Assembly (NCBI GenBank): GCA_963747535.1
Contig: CAVVFX010000006.1
Location: forward strand, 558,001 to 622,000
Origin: CAVVFX01 sp963747535
GTDB taxonomy: Bacteria > Acidobacteriota > Terriglobia > Bryobacterales > Bryobacteraceae
Length of the DNA stretch: 64,000 nucleotides
Reading direction: 5' to 3'
Shown here piece by piece: positions 34,579 through 43,088 of this stretch. A program made the position numbers and the translations under genes. Position 1 is the stretch's first letter; every line of letters starts with the position of its first letter. A model generated the notes under the pieces. That model was not told the DNA's origin, did not search any database, and saw only the letters and a program-made list of their open reading frames with translations.

Positions 34579-34785
34579 TCAGCATCGGTGTTCATCCCTA
34601 TGCTTCCGGATCGCCACTCTTGCGCTCTCACAATTCCGGCGTTTTGTTTCAGCTTCATCGAGTAATCGCTTAAACGTTTCGGCGTCAGCTGTTGCGCGCG
34701 CCGTTTCCAGGTCCTCGACTGCCTTGAGGTACAGTCGCAAGCACAACCGATATTCGGCCTTGAGAGCTTCTCTCTGATCACACAC
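34579..34785 (-). CDS. Small helical protein of unknown function, 68 residues
   Basis: The frame encodes a charged, almost wholly helical protein (YRLCLRLYLKAVEDLETARATAD, AETFKRLLDEAETKRRNCESARVAIRKH) with two likely antiparallel helices and three cysteines. A longer overlapping frame on the same strand (from 34787) has no protein-like character. A strong terminator on the same strand begins about 75 bases downstream, which supports a real transcript. No domain is recognised; similar short proteins often follow two-component genes. Confidence 0.55.
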   Translation of the reverse strand: MCDQREALKAEYRLCLRLYLKAVEDLETARATADAETFKRLLDEAETKRRNCESARVAIRKHRDEHRC

Positions 34786-35400
34786 ATGGTGCTTTACAAA
34801 TCATAATCCGAATCCGATAACATCGTAATCGGGGAATCCCTTATACGTTACAGGGAAATGATCAAATCGATTCTTCCAAACAGCGTACCATTAATTTGAT
34901 GTTGTACGCAAAACCATACTCCGGCTGAGAATTGCCGGCCAGCCTCGCGATCAAAAAAATTCAACGAATTCTTATTTCGTCAGCCCTTAAATAACCCTCT
35001 CGTCCGGCGAAAGAATCCCGTGGGGCAGACCATCGTTTTTTTGTGGTCTGCCGGCTGCAGCGCGGGTTCGCCGACACTTACCTTGGCCATTGCAGTGGTT
35101 GACGACGCCAACGAGGTGCGGACCGCTGTGCAGGATCCGACCGCAATCGTCCCTGCAGTGTCAACCGTGCCGCAAGTCATCGTAATGAGTATCGGACGGC
35201 GGGTGGTGTCCCACCCAAGAGCGGACGAGACGCGTTAGACTGAGGGGACGAACCTCGCCGGTTCGGTTGACCTCGTCAGGTTCGCGACTCGAGCCGACGG
35301 TCTGGTGACTCTTTGACGGTGTTGGGCGGGGCGACTTAGCCTCACCTTAAGAATGTTGACTGACAACGTGCTTTCCAAGTAAAGCAGGAGGATATCGCCA
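34786..35400. other. Intergenic, 615 bp, with one hairpin repeat
   Basis: No gene is supported. A palindrome (GGGCAGACCA/TGGTCTGCC arms with a T-rich loop) lies at about 35023-35053. It is a copy of the repeat found at 55057 and 61667. AGGAGG near 35387 belongs to the hydrolase gene that starts at 35401. Confidence 0.5.
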
Positions 35401-36333
35401 ATGTTTTCTTTTTTGCCGGTGAAACACGTTTTCGGCATGGCTCTGGTTCTTGCGAGCCTGTCTCAAATGGCGCAGGCCAGCACTTACAGTGCGGTCATCG
35501 TATACGGAGACAGCCTTTCGGATAATGGCAACCTGTTTGCGGCTACCGGGCAGCCCGCCAGTCCTTATTATGACGGACGTATGTCCAACGGGCCGGTCGC
35601 AGTCGAACAGCTGGCGGCTTTACTGGGAACGCCCCTGCTGGACAATGCGTGGGTCGGCGCCACTACGGGCATCGGTAACATTGGCGATGGCGGCACGCCC
35701 ACGAGTTTTGGTCTTTACAATCTACCGGGAATGCAGACTGAGTTCGCATACACAGAGGCGTCACTCGGCCCATACTTGAGTAGCGGACTTTTTGTCGTGT
35801 GGGGAGGGCCCGATGATCTTCTTTCTCCCTCGCCCCTGGATACGACAACGGCAGAGATCGTTAACCGGGCCGTCAATGACGAAGTGGGCATCGTGCAGAA
35901 CTTGCTGTCGCTCGGCGCCCAACACATTCTAGTACCCGGGATGCCGAATCTGGGGCTTACTCCGTATTTTCAGAGCCTCCCCGGTGGCGCCGTCGAAGGG
36001 GCGGAGATCGCCGCTGCTTTTAACGCGGAACTCACCGCGGACCTGCCTCCCGGAGTGATTTACTTCAATACGGCAGGGCTCGTCGACTCGATCGTAGCCG
36101 ACCCTGCGGCATACGGTTTCAGCGATGTGACCGATCCCTGCTACAACGGGACGACCGTCTGTTCCAACGCTTCGCAATATCTTTTTTTCGATAGCTTCCA
36201 TCCCACCACGGCTGCCGACGCATTCGCCGCGGAGGGGTTTTTTGATGCAGTTACGCCGGAACCATCCTCCTTTGTCCTTCTAATGGCGGGCGGATTATTT
36301 CTGTGCGCGGCCTGGCGCAAGAAGTGCAAATGA
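35401..36333 (+). CDS. SGNH/GDSL hydrolase with PEP-CTERM sorting signal
   Basis: The 310-residue protein has a signal peptide (to about residue 26, AQA). Block I is VIVYGDSLSDNGNLF with the nucleophilic Ser, block III is VVWGGPDDL (Asp where Asn is usual), and block V is FFDSFHPTTAA with Asp and His. The C-terminus is a complete PEP-CTERM signal: TPEPSSFVLLMAGGLFLCAAWRKKCK in three parts, namely the PEP motif, a hydrophobic span and a basic tail. It is predicted to be an exported esterase/lipase-like enzyme sorted by exosortase. No exosortase gene was found in this window. AGGAGG precedes the start. Confidence 0.9.
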   Translation: MFSFLPVKHVFGMALVLASLSQMAQASTYSAVIVYGDSLSDNGNLFAATGQPASPYYDGRMSNGPVAVEQLAALLGTPLLDNAWVGATTGIGNIGDGGTPTSFGLYNLPGMQTEFAYTEASLGPYLSSGLFVVWGGPDDLLSPSPLDTTTAEIVNRAVNDEVGIVQNLLSLGAQHILVPGMPNLGLTPYFQSLPGGAVEGAEIAAAFNAELTADLPPGVIYFNTAGLVDSIVADPAAYGFSDVTDPCYNGTTVCSNASQYLFFDSFHPTTAADAFAAEGFFDAVTPEPSSFVLLMAGGLFLCAAWRKKCK

Positions 36334-36458
36334 GTTCGGCGCCGGTAACTATATCTCCATATACGCGATCTTTAATTGCGAAGCTGCTGGTTTTTGCGCT
36401 GTCATTACGTCCCTTGCGAAGCGTCTAGCGATAAGATTAGAGGATCGCAAGGAGATCC

Positions 36459-39400
36459 ATGAATAAAAGGTGGTTGGCCGCGGGACTGTTGGTCGCCGGC
36501 TCTGCGATCGTGGTGGTCTTGTTTCCCCACGGAACCAACGCCCAGAGCGGGCTCGGCGCCGCCGTGCCGATGAAACCGGCGACGAGTTTCCGCATCCTTT
36601 TCGGTCTGGCTGACCAGGAGTCGACTGCGTGGGATGGTTCGATCAAAGTTTCCGGCGGAACGATCCGCAGCATCACCGGATGGCGCTTCTTCGATACCGA
36701 TGTAACCGATTACCAGTCTAGTTGGAAGTTGAGCACGCGCCGCAGCCGTCCGCAGCAACTCACCGGGCCGATTGTCGAGAACGGCATTGTCGTCACCGCG
36801 GAAATTCCGGATGAGAAAGCGAAGTTTGAGGTGCAAACCCTCAATGGCAAGTTCTCTTTCATGGCCAAACAAGTGCCTTATGGAGAGGGGCAGAGGTTCC
36901 TCGCCGGGCGCGTCGCAGTGGACCAGGTGCCTCCGACGGTCCAACTCACGCCGTCGCAGGAAGACGAAGATTTTCCGGCTATCGCGCAGAGCGGTGACGA
37001 CTTCTGGGCGACCTATATCGAGTTCACCCACGGCGACCGGGATCTCGAGTACGAGATACCGCGTCGGACTCTTCCCAAAGCGCCAGACGATTTTAAATTT
37101 TTAACGCGCCCGGTGGGCGGCGACCAGGTGCTGCTCCGGCATTTCTCCAAAGCATCCAGCACGTGGGAGGCGCCGATTGCCGTATCAGACAGGGGGCTCG
37201 ACGTCATGCGCGCCGCTGTCGCAGTCGATGGCCAGAAGCGCGTCTGGGTCGTATGGTCGGCTAATAAGAACGGGAACTTCGATCTGTATGCCAAGTACCT
37301 GCAGGGCGATAACTGGTCGCCGGAGATGCGCCTTACGACAGATCCCGGACAGGATCTGAATCCGGTCGCGGCCACTGACTCCAGGGGACGAGTCTGGATC
37401 GCGTGGCAGGCCTACCGCAACGACAATCTCGATATTCTGGCCGCGGTGCAGAGCGGCGACAACTTCGTCAAAGAGACACGGATTTCTTTCTCGCCCCGCA
37501 GCGACTGGGATCCCTCCATTGCCGCCGCTCCCAATGGGGACGTCGCGATTGCCTGGGACACCTACGACAAGGGCGATTACGACGTATACTTCCGTCGTGT
37601 GCGGGCGGATCTTTCGCGCGCCCCGCGTATCGGTATGGACGCGCCGGTAGCCGTTGCCGCGAGCACGAATTTTGAAGCGCGCAGTTCCATCGTGTTCGAT
37701 GCGGCGAACCGCCTGTGGGTCGCTTATGAGACTTCGGATGCACGTTGGGGCAAGGATTACGGCGCTTATCAGACCACCGGAATCGCTCTTTATCAGGGGC
37801 ACAATATCCAGGTGAAATGTTTTGACGGCCCGAACGCTTTCTCGACCGTCGATAGCCTGGAAGACAAGCTGCCGTTACCGCCGCAAGCCATGCAGGGACT
37901 GGCCAGAAGGCGTCAGGCGGATCAGGTCCCGACGCGCGGCCCGGAGTCGCTTAAGCAGCCGAATCCCGAGATCGCAAAGAACCGGCGTCCCAACCAGGCC
38001 GCTCTGCCGCCGCCACTCGCACAGAACAGTTTCCCGCGGCTGACGGTCGATCCCGCCGGCACGATCTTCCTCGCGTTTCGCGTCCCGGGCGGCTCGTGGA
38101 TCTCGCCGGTTGGTTCGGTCTGGTTCGAAAACGTCGTGTATTTCGACGGAGCGCGCTGGAATGGTCCGCTGTTCGTGCCGCGCACCGACGGTCTGCTGGA
38201 TGGACGCCCCGCGCTCGCGGCACTCGATCCCGGGCATCTGATGATTGTGTCGGCGATGGATCACCGGCAGTCTGAGCAGACCGGCAACGCTCGCAGCGCC
38301 GCCGGTGTCAACAGCGATATCTATGCCGCCGACCTGCGCGTGGAGGTTTCGCAAGCCGCGACGCCATCGCTGAAGGCGCTCCCGCAGGAACATCCCGCCG
38401 CGCCGGACACGGTGGTCAAGCCGGAGTTGGATCAGGTGGCGCTCATGCGAAATTACAAGATGAAGGCGGGGAACGAAACGCTTCGCATGATGCGCGGAGA
38501 ATTCCATCGCCACACCGAGATCTCGGGAGACGGCCGCAACGATGGACCGCTGATCGATGCCTATCGCTACATGATCGACGCGGCGTACATGGATTGGGTC
38601 GGCTGCTGCGATCATGACAACGGCAACGGCCATGAATACTTCTGGTGGCTCAATCAGAAGCTGAGCGATGCCTATCACCTGGGCAATAAGTTTGTTCCGA
38701 TGTTCGCCTATGAACGCAGCGTGAATTATCCTGAAGGGCATCGCAATGTAGTGCTCGCGAAGCGCGGCATCCGGCCCTTGCCACGGCTGGCGAAGATGGC
38801 CGACGACTCGGCGCCGGCGCCCGCGCCCGATACCCAGATGCTGTACCGGTACCTGAAGGACTTCGGCGGCATCGTCGCATCGCACACCTCCGGCACCAAC
38901 ATGGGAACGGACTGGCGCGACAACGATCCGCAGGTGGAACCGGTGGTCGAGATCTACCAGGGCTACCGGCAGAATTACGAAATGCCGGGTGCTCCACGGT
39001 CCAATAGCGAGCAGGATTCCATCGGCGGATGGCGTCCCCAGGGCTTTGTCTCGCTGGCTCTGCAGAAGGGCTACCGGCTGGCATTCGAGGCATCGAGCGA
39101 CCACATCTCGACGCATATGTCGTACTGCAACCTGTGGGTGACCTCGCCGACCCGCGAAGGAATTATGGAAGCCTTCCGCAAGCGGCGCGTGTATGGCGCC
39201 ACCGATAACATACTGGCCGAGGTGCGTTGCGGCCCGCACATGATGGGCGAAGAGTTTTCGGTGACCGCCGCGCCATCGATATCGGTCAAGCTGATCGGCA
39301 CGGGACCGTTCGCCAAGGTGCACATCGTCAAGGAAAACACCTACGTCTACTCGATCGAGCCGAACACCACGCAAGTGTCGTTCATGTGGCGGGATGATGC

Positions 39401-39497
39401 GGCGGTGAAGGGCAAGACGTCGTACTACTACGTGCGAGGCGAGCAGGAAGACGGTCAACTGGTGTGGGTAAGTCCGATGTGGATCACGTGGCAGTGA
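36459..39497 (+). CDS. Large secreted protein: propeller-like N-terminus and PHP-like metallophosphoesterase C-terminus
   Basis: The 1012-residue protein has a signal peptide (AAGLLVAGSAIVVVLFPHGTNAQ). Residues of roughly 150-640 contain WD/sialidase-like repeats, each pairing a strand such as RVWVVWSANKNGNFDLYAKY with NPVAATDSRGRVWIAWQAY. The last third resembles the PHP/TrpH-type domain: GEFHRHTEISGDG, WVGCCDHDNGNG, VASHTSG and FEASSDHISTHMSY supply clustered His and Asp. The metal site appears intact, suggesting a hydrolase of phosphoesters or related bonds outside the cytoplasm. Substrate and pathway are unknown. Similar large proteins are common in Acidobacteriota, which is from general knowledge only. 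Confidence 0.75.
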   Translation: MNKRWLAAGLLVAGSAIVVVLFPHGTNAQSGLGAAVPMKPATSFRILFGLADQESTAWDGSIKVSGGTIRSITGWRFFDTDVTDYQSSWKLSTRRSRPQQLTGPIVENGIVVTAEIPDEKAKFEVQTLNGKFSFMAKQVPYGEGQRFLAGRVAVDQVPPTVQLTPSQEDEDFPAIAQSGDDFWATYIEFTHGDRDLEYEIPRRTLPKAPDDFKFLTRPVGGDQVLLRHFSKASSTWEAPIAVSDRGLDVMRAAVAVDGQKRVWVVWSANKNGNFDLYAKYLQGDNWSPEMRLTTDPGQDLNPVAATDSRGRVWIAWQAYRNDNLDILAAVQSGDNFVKETRISFSPRSDWDPSIAAAPNGDVAIAWDTYDKGDYDVYFRRVRADLSRAPRIGMDAPVAVAASTNFEARSSIVFDAANRLWVAYETSDARWGKDYGAYQTTGIALYQGHNIQVKCFDGPNAFSTVDSLEDKLPLPPQAMQGLARRRQADQVPTRGPESLKQPNPEIAKNRRPNQAALPPPLAQNSFPRLTVDPAGTIFLAFRVPGGSWISPVGSVWFENVVYFDGARWNGPLFVPRTDGLLDGRPALAALDPGHLMIVSAMDHRQSEQTGNARSAAGVNSDIYAADLRVEVSQAATPSLKALPQEHPAAPDTVVKPELDQVALMRNYKMKAGNETLRMMRGEFHRHTEISGDGRNDGPLIDAYRYMIDAAYMDWVGCCDHDNGNGHEYFWWLNQKLSDAYHLGNKFVPMFAYERSVNYPEGHRNVVLAKRGIRPLPRLAKMADDSAPAPAPDTQMLYRYLKDFGGIVASHTSGTNMGTDWRDNDPQVEPVVEIYQGYRQNYEMPGAPRSNSEQDSIGGWRPQGFVSLALQKGYRLAFEASSDHISTHMSYCNLWVTSPTREGIMEAFRKRRVYGATDNILAEVRCGPHMMGEEFSVTAAPSISVKLIGTGPFAKVHIVKENTYVYSIEPNTTQVSFMWRDDAAVKGKTSYYYVRGEQEDGQLVWVSPMWITWQ

Positions 39498-39502
39498 TCA
39501 TC

Positions 39503-39522
39503 CTGCCGGCAGCCGGCCTTTT
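39503..39522 (+). terminator. Short hairpin with T-run after the 1012-residue gene
   Basis: GCCGG and CCGGC (39505-39509 and 39513-39517) flank a three-base loop and are followed by CTTTT. The position six bases after the stop fits a weak intrinsic terminator. Confidence 0.45.
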
Positions 39523-39560
39523 AAGTGAACGCCACTTCGCTTAGATTGGCAGCCTGTGGC

Positions 39561-39618
39561 GGAGGTGTCTCCAACGCGGGACAGCAGGCGAAATGCCTAC
39601 TCCACAACGAAGAATCGA
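39561..39618 (-). repeat. Dispersed repeat, family B (copy 1)
   Basis: On the minus strand this 58-bp stretch matches the copies at 44292-44350 and 47102-47159: GATTCTTCGTTGTGGAGTAG, then GGC and a GCCTGC arm, then a CTCC-containing end. All copies lie between genes. Confidence 0.6.
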
Positions 39619-39703
39619 CTGCTGGCAAGCTTGTGGAGTAGCCTTTGGCCGGCGTCAAAGTGCCACAGGCTGGCCCGAAGTGGATGACTCGCCGGAATTC
39701 AGG

Positions 39704-40219
39704 CTACCGCGCGTTTGCCCAAACCGTTACTTGAGTGTAAGTCACGGGGCTGGTGCCGTTATTTTGAAAATCAATCGCCAGTTGGTTTCCAAAAGGATTG
39801 AGCTGGACGCTGCCGGTATTGAGATAACCCCAACTGCTGCCGGCCCAGAACTGCGCGGCGCTATATTGCGTGCTGTTCGGGATGGCCCACCAGCTGACGT
39901 AGTTGGTTTTGCTGAAGTCCTGATTGGATGCCCCATAGAAGCCGACGTAAACCATGTCCACGCCGGAGAAATCAAGTTTCGAATAGATGAATTGATCGGT
40001 GCCGGGCGCGATGGTGAGGTTGGTGGCCAGCGTTTCTGAAAGTGCGGTGCTGAACACAACTTTAGGCGTAGGCGAAACTGCCTTCGGTGCGGGTTGGGCT
40101 TTGGGAGCTTCGGCTGTTGCCTTCTTCTTAGGTGCGGCGGGGTCTTCCGCGCGCAGGTTCATTCCGAGTGCCAGGACAGCCAGCGTCAGGGCACGAAATC
40201 GTGTCAATCGAATTTGCAT
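39704..40219 (-). CDS. Secreted protein of unknown function
   Basis: The 171-residue protein has a signal peptide (LTLAVLALGMNLRAEDP) and a low-complexity Ala/Pro/Lys linker (KKKATAEAPKAQPAPKA). A compact C-terminal domain of about 110 residues follows, rich in aromatic residues and beta-prone (TDQFIYSKLDFSGVDMVYVGFYG, NYVSWWAIPNST). A clear GGAGG precedes the ATG. No domain is recognised. It stands alone between two plus-strand genes and could be a small binding or surface protein. Confidence 0.7.
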   Translation of the reverse strand: MQIRLTRFRALTLAVLALGMNLRAEDPAAPKKKATAEAPKAQPAPKAVSPTPKVVFSTALSETLATNLTIAPGTDQFIYSKLDFSGVDMVYVGFYGASNQDFSKTNYVSWWAIPNSTQYSAAQFWAGSSWGYLNTGSVQLNPFGNQLAIDFQNNGTSPVTYTQVTVWANAR

Positions 40220-40560
40220 TTCTGGTCTCCTCCGTCGGCGGATCGGCCGGCGATTTTTTGCAATTATAGCCGAACGGGCCGCTACGCGCGTTGGTCGACG
40301 TATGCGGCGGCCAATTCCGGAAGATGGCGGTTGACTCGACCGGCTTCATCTTATAGCATGAGCCTTTAGTCCTAACAAGAACTTGCGCGTTCGCCGCTGC
40401 GCAGACGTTCTACAAGTTGGCTCCCGCCGTGGAGAACTGCTTAACTCCAACCGGAGCGCTCCGACCTCGAACTTCCAGAGTGTACTTGTTGCTCGATGCC
40501 TGAGAAACGGGTTGGATTTCAGCCTGGAACCCAGGGCTGCAGAATGAGGAGACTACGGTT
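40220..40560. other. Intergenic, 341 bp
   Basis: This holds the divergent promoters of the secreted protein (minus) and the enolase-superfamily gene (plus, AGGAG at about 40545). No other element was recognised. Confidence 0.4.
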
Positions 40561-41955
40561 ATGAGCAAGGAGCGGAAGTCAGCGTTGACCCGCCGGGCAA
40601 TGTTTCGTAGTGCCGCCGTCGCGGCTGTAATTGGTCCCCTGTTCAAGGCGACCGAAGGATCGGTGAGCGCACAGGAAAGGGTGAATCGCAACTCAGCCCC
40701 AAGCGGGCTGAAGATTACGGACATGCGCGCGTGCCGCGTGGCCGCGAATTACGACTATCCGCTGATCAAAATCTACACCAACCAGGATGTCTACGGACTG
40801 GGAGAAGTGCGCGACGCCGGGGTAGAAGGCATCGCCCTGGTGCTTAAGCCGTATCTGCTGGGCCGCAGTCCCCTGGACATTGAGGGCATCCTCAGAACGG
40901 TGCGCCCGTTTACCGGTTCCGGGCGCATGAGCGGCGGGTTCAGCGCGGTGGACATGGCGCTACACGATATCGCGGGCAAGGTGTATGGCGTTCCGGCCTA
41001 CCGTTTGATCGGAGAGAAAAGACACGACCGTATTCGCATCTATGCCGACACGACGGATCATAAAGACCCGAAGGTCTACGCGGAGCGGATGCGGAAGCGC
41101 AAGGAAATGGGTATCACGTTCTTTAAAATGGATCTGCACACGGAATTGGTGGCCGGCCGGCCGAACGCCGTCAATGACCGCGGCGTGGCGACCGACAAAG
41201 GCCTGGGGTACCTGTGCGAATTCATTGCAGCCATCCGTGACGTGATCGGCTGGTCGGCTCCGCTGGCCGCCGACCATTTCGGGCCACTGAACGTGCAGGA
41301 TTCCATCCGCTACGCCAAGGCCTTCGAACCCTACCAGTTGGCCTGGGCCGAGGATCTTCTGCAGATCCGGGAGGGCCATCATTTCCCGTGGCAGAACTGG
41401 CGGGGATATAAGGCGATCACCGAGGCCACCACGACACCTACCAATACCGGCGAAGACATCTTCGGGCTCGAAGAAGGCTTCCAGCCGCTACTTGATAATC
41501 ATGCGGTTGACGTGATTCATCCTGACATTGAAAGCTCCGGCGGGCTGCTGGAAACTAAGAAGATCGCCGACTACGCCGAGATGAAGGGTATCCAGGTGGC
41601 CATGCACCATGCCGGCTCGCCTATCGGTGGCTTCGCGGGTTACCATTGCGCCGCAACGTTCGGCAACAACTTCCTGGCGATGGAGAACCACGCGCTGGAT
41701 ATGCCTTGGTGGCAGGACCTGGTGACCGGCGTTCCCAAGCCGATCATCGACAAGGGCTATGTGACGGTTCCCGATAAGCCCGGGCTCGGACTGGAACTGA
41801 ACGATCAGGTAGTGAAGGAGCACCTCCGGCGGCCCGGATACTTTGAGCCGACAACGATGTTTGACGATCCGATCGTGTCGGGATTCCGCCTGGGCGGCCC
41901 CTGGCCTCATTATGACGAAACAGGTAAGTGGTGCAACTGCGTTACCTACGAATAA
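40561..41955 (+). CDS. Mandelate racemase/muconate lactonizing enzyme family protein, Tat-exported
   Basis: The 464-residue protein starts with a Tat signal (LTRRAMFRSAAVAAVIGP). The enolase-superfamily N-terminal cap (LKITDMRACRVAANYDYPLIKIYTNQDVYGLGEV) precedes the barrel. Metal and catalytic positions seem present: Lys in ITFFKMDLH, Asp in LAADHFGP, Glu in AWAEDLL, Glu in NTGEDIFG, and His in VAMHHAGSP. Members abstract the alpha proton of a sugar acid carboxylate, so a sugar-acid dehydratase is likely. Export by Tat is unusual for the family but recurrent in Acidobacteriota and Planctomycetes. The cupin gene follows by 14 bases, so they form an operon. Confidence 0.85.
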   Translation: MSKERKSALTRRAMFRSAAVAAVIGPLFKATEGSVSAQERVNRNSAPSGLKITDMRACRVAANYDYPLIKIYTNQDVYGLGEVRDAGVEGIALVLKPYLLGRSPLDIEGILRTVRPFTGSGRMSGGFSAVDMALHDIAGKVYGVPAYRLIGEKRHDRIRIYADTTDHKDPKVYAERMRKRKEMGITFFKMDLHTELVAGRPNAVNDRGVATDKGLGYLCEFIAAIRDVIGWSAPLAADHFGPLNVQDSIRYAKAFEPYQLAWAEDLLQIREGHHFPWQNWRGYKAITEATTTPTNTGEDIFGLEEGFQPLLDNHAVDVIHPDIESSGGLLETKKIADYAEMKGIQVAMHHAGSPIGGFAGYHCAATFGNNFLAMENHALDMPWWQDLVTGVPKPIIDKGYVTVPDKPGLGLELNDQVVKEHLRRPGYFEPTTMFDDPIVSGFRLGGPWPHYDETGKWCNCVTYE

Positions 41956-41969
41956 CGCCAGGAGAATTT

Positions 41970-42836
41970 ATGTCCCGCTCGCATAGACTGATCGCGATCG
42001 CTTTGGCCGCATGCGGCTTGTTTGCGGCTGACCCGACGTTCTTGAGGCGTCGCATTCCAGACATCCAGCCACAACCGGATGACCTGACGGCCGGTGGCAA
42101 AGGCGCTTCCTACCGGCCTGCTTTCGGAGTGGGCGATTCCCAGGCCAGGCAACTCAAAGGGATTGCGCGCTACGGTGAGTTGACCGTGGCTGCCGGCGGG
42201 ACCAGCGCGGTGGTGAGCTATCCCGCCGAGGAGCAGATCTATTTCATTCTCGAGGGCTCGGGGACCCTGCTATACGACGACCAGAAGGTCATGGTCAGGA
42301 AAGACGACTTTATGTATCTTCCGGTCGGCGTCAAGCATGGGATGGCGGGCACAGCCGATCAGCCCGTCAGGCTGCTGGTGATGGGCTTCAGGATTCCTTC
42401 GGGCGCCAGGCTGGCTGCGACCCCCAAGCTCATGCTGGCCAATACCGCCGATGTGCCGCTTGTGCCGGTCCAGGGGCACGGCCCGACCGCGCTGTTTAAA
42501 CTATTGATGGGTACCACCGCCAGCACGCGCGACAAACTGGCCGCAGCCAACCAGATGGTAAGCCTCTTCATCATGGATTTCGCCCCGGGTGGGACCAACA
42601 TACCCCACCACCACGAGATGGAAGAGGAGATTTACTTCATCCTCAGAGGACATGGCGACATGGTGGCGGGCGGCGGCGCGGACGGCAACGAAGGCCGCTA
42701 CCCGGCGAGCGTGGGGGATGCGTTCTTCATCCGGCTAAATGCAACGGTTGGATTCTATAGCGGGACAAAGAGCGGAGATCACGACCTGGTACTCGCCGTA
42801 CGCTCCCATTTCCCATTCCCGAAAGTGAGGGAATAG
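41970..42836 (+). CDS. Secreted bicupin protein
   Basis: ATG 41970 follows AGGAG and gives 288 residues; the open frame extends upstream into the previous gene only by chance. A signal peptide (HRLIAIALAACGLFAA) precedes two cupin domains. Domain 1 has SYPAEEQIYFILEGSGTLLYDDQ and FMYLPVGVKHGM; domain 2 has NIPHHHEMEEEIYFILRGHGDM and GDAFFIRLNATVGFY. Only the second keeps the HxH-x4-E-type metal ligands (HHHEMEEE). It may be an isomerase or lyase acting with the upstream sugar-acid enzyme, or a binding protein. Confidence 0.83.
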   Translation: MSRSHRLIAIALAACGLFAADPTFLRRRIPDIQPQPDDLTAGGKGASYRPAFGVGDSQARQLKGIARYGELTVAAGGTSAVVSYPAEEQIYFILEGSGTLLYDDQKVMVRKDDFMYLPVGVKHGMAGTADQPVRLLVMGFRIPSGARLAATPKLMLANTADVPLVPVQGHGPTALFKLLMGTTASTRDKLAAANQMVSLFIMDFAPGGTNIPHHHEMEEEIYFILRGHGDMVAGGGADGNEGRYPASVGDAFFIRLNATVGFYSGTKSGDHDLVLAVRSHFPFPKVRE

Positions 42837-43043
42837 GGGTTTGTGCTGGGAATCAATCACTTAGCCCGCTATGTTGAACTTCGCCGCATATGTGGTGAAT
42901 TTCAACGTGTCGATCCAACCTCCTGCATTTGCCGCAAGTTGTAGGCAATTGTCAGAATATCCCCCGGAGAACTGTAGAGAACCTCCGCATCGGGAAATTG
43001 TGGTGTTTTCCGCAAGCCTATCAAGCTGCAAGGGTTAACGACT

Positions 43044-43060
43044 TGGCATTCCACCTGCCC
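43044..43060 (+). promoter_or_regulatory. Possible sigma-54-type promoter
   Basis: TGGCATTCCACCTGCC has GG (43045-43046) and GC (43057-43058) separated by ten bases, as in -24/-12 promoters. It lies about 30 bases before ATG 43089. It is a short match and could be chance; no adjacent enhancer-binding protein was found. Confidence 0.3.
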
Positions 43061-43088
43061 TAATAGAAAGCGAAAGGAAGGTAGGAAA

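Noticed and set aside
34980..35238. Short overlapping frames on both strands in the 34.8-35.4 kb gap
   Set aside because: They span a hairpin repeat and show no domain, no good ribosome site and low-complexity Thr/Ala/Val sequence.
37875..39458. A 527-codon frame antisense to the propeller/PHP-like gene
   Set aside because: Its composition is unusual (rich in His, Arg and Val), it has no recognisable motif, and the plus-strand frame has a signal peptide and clear repeats.
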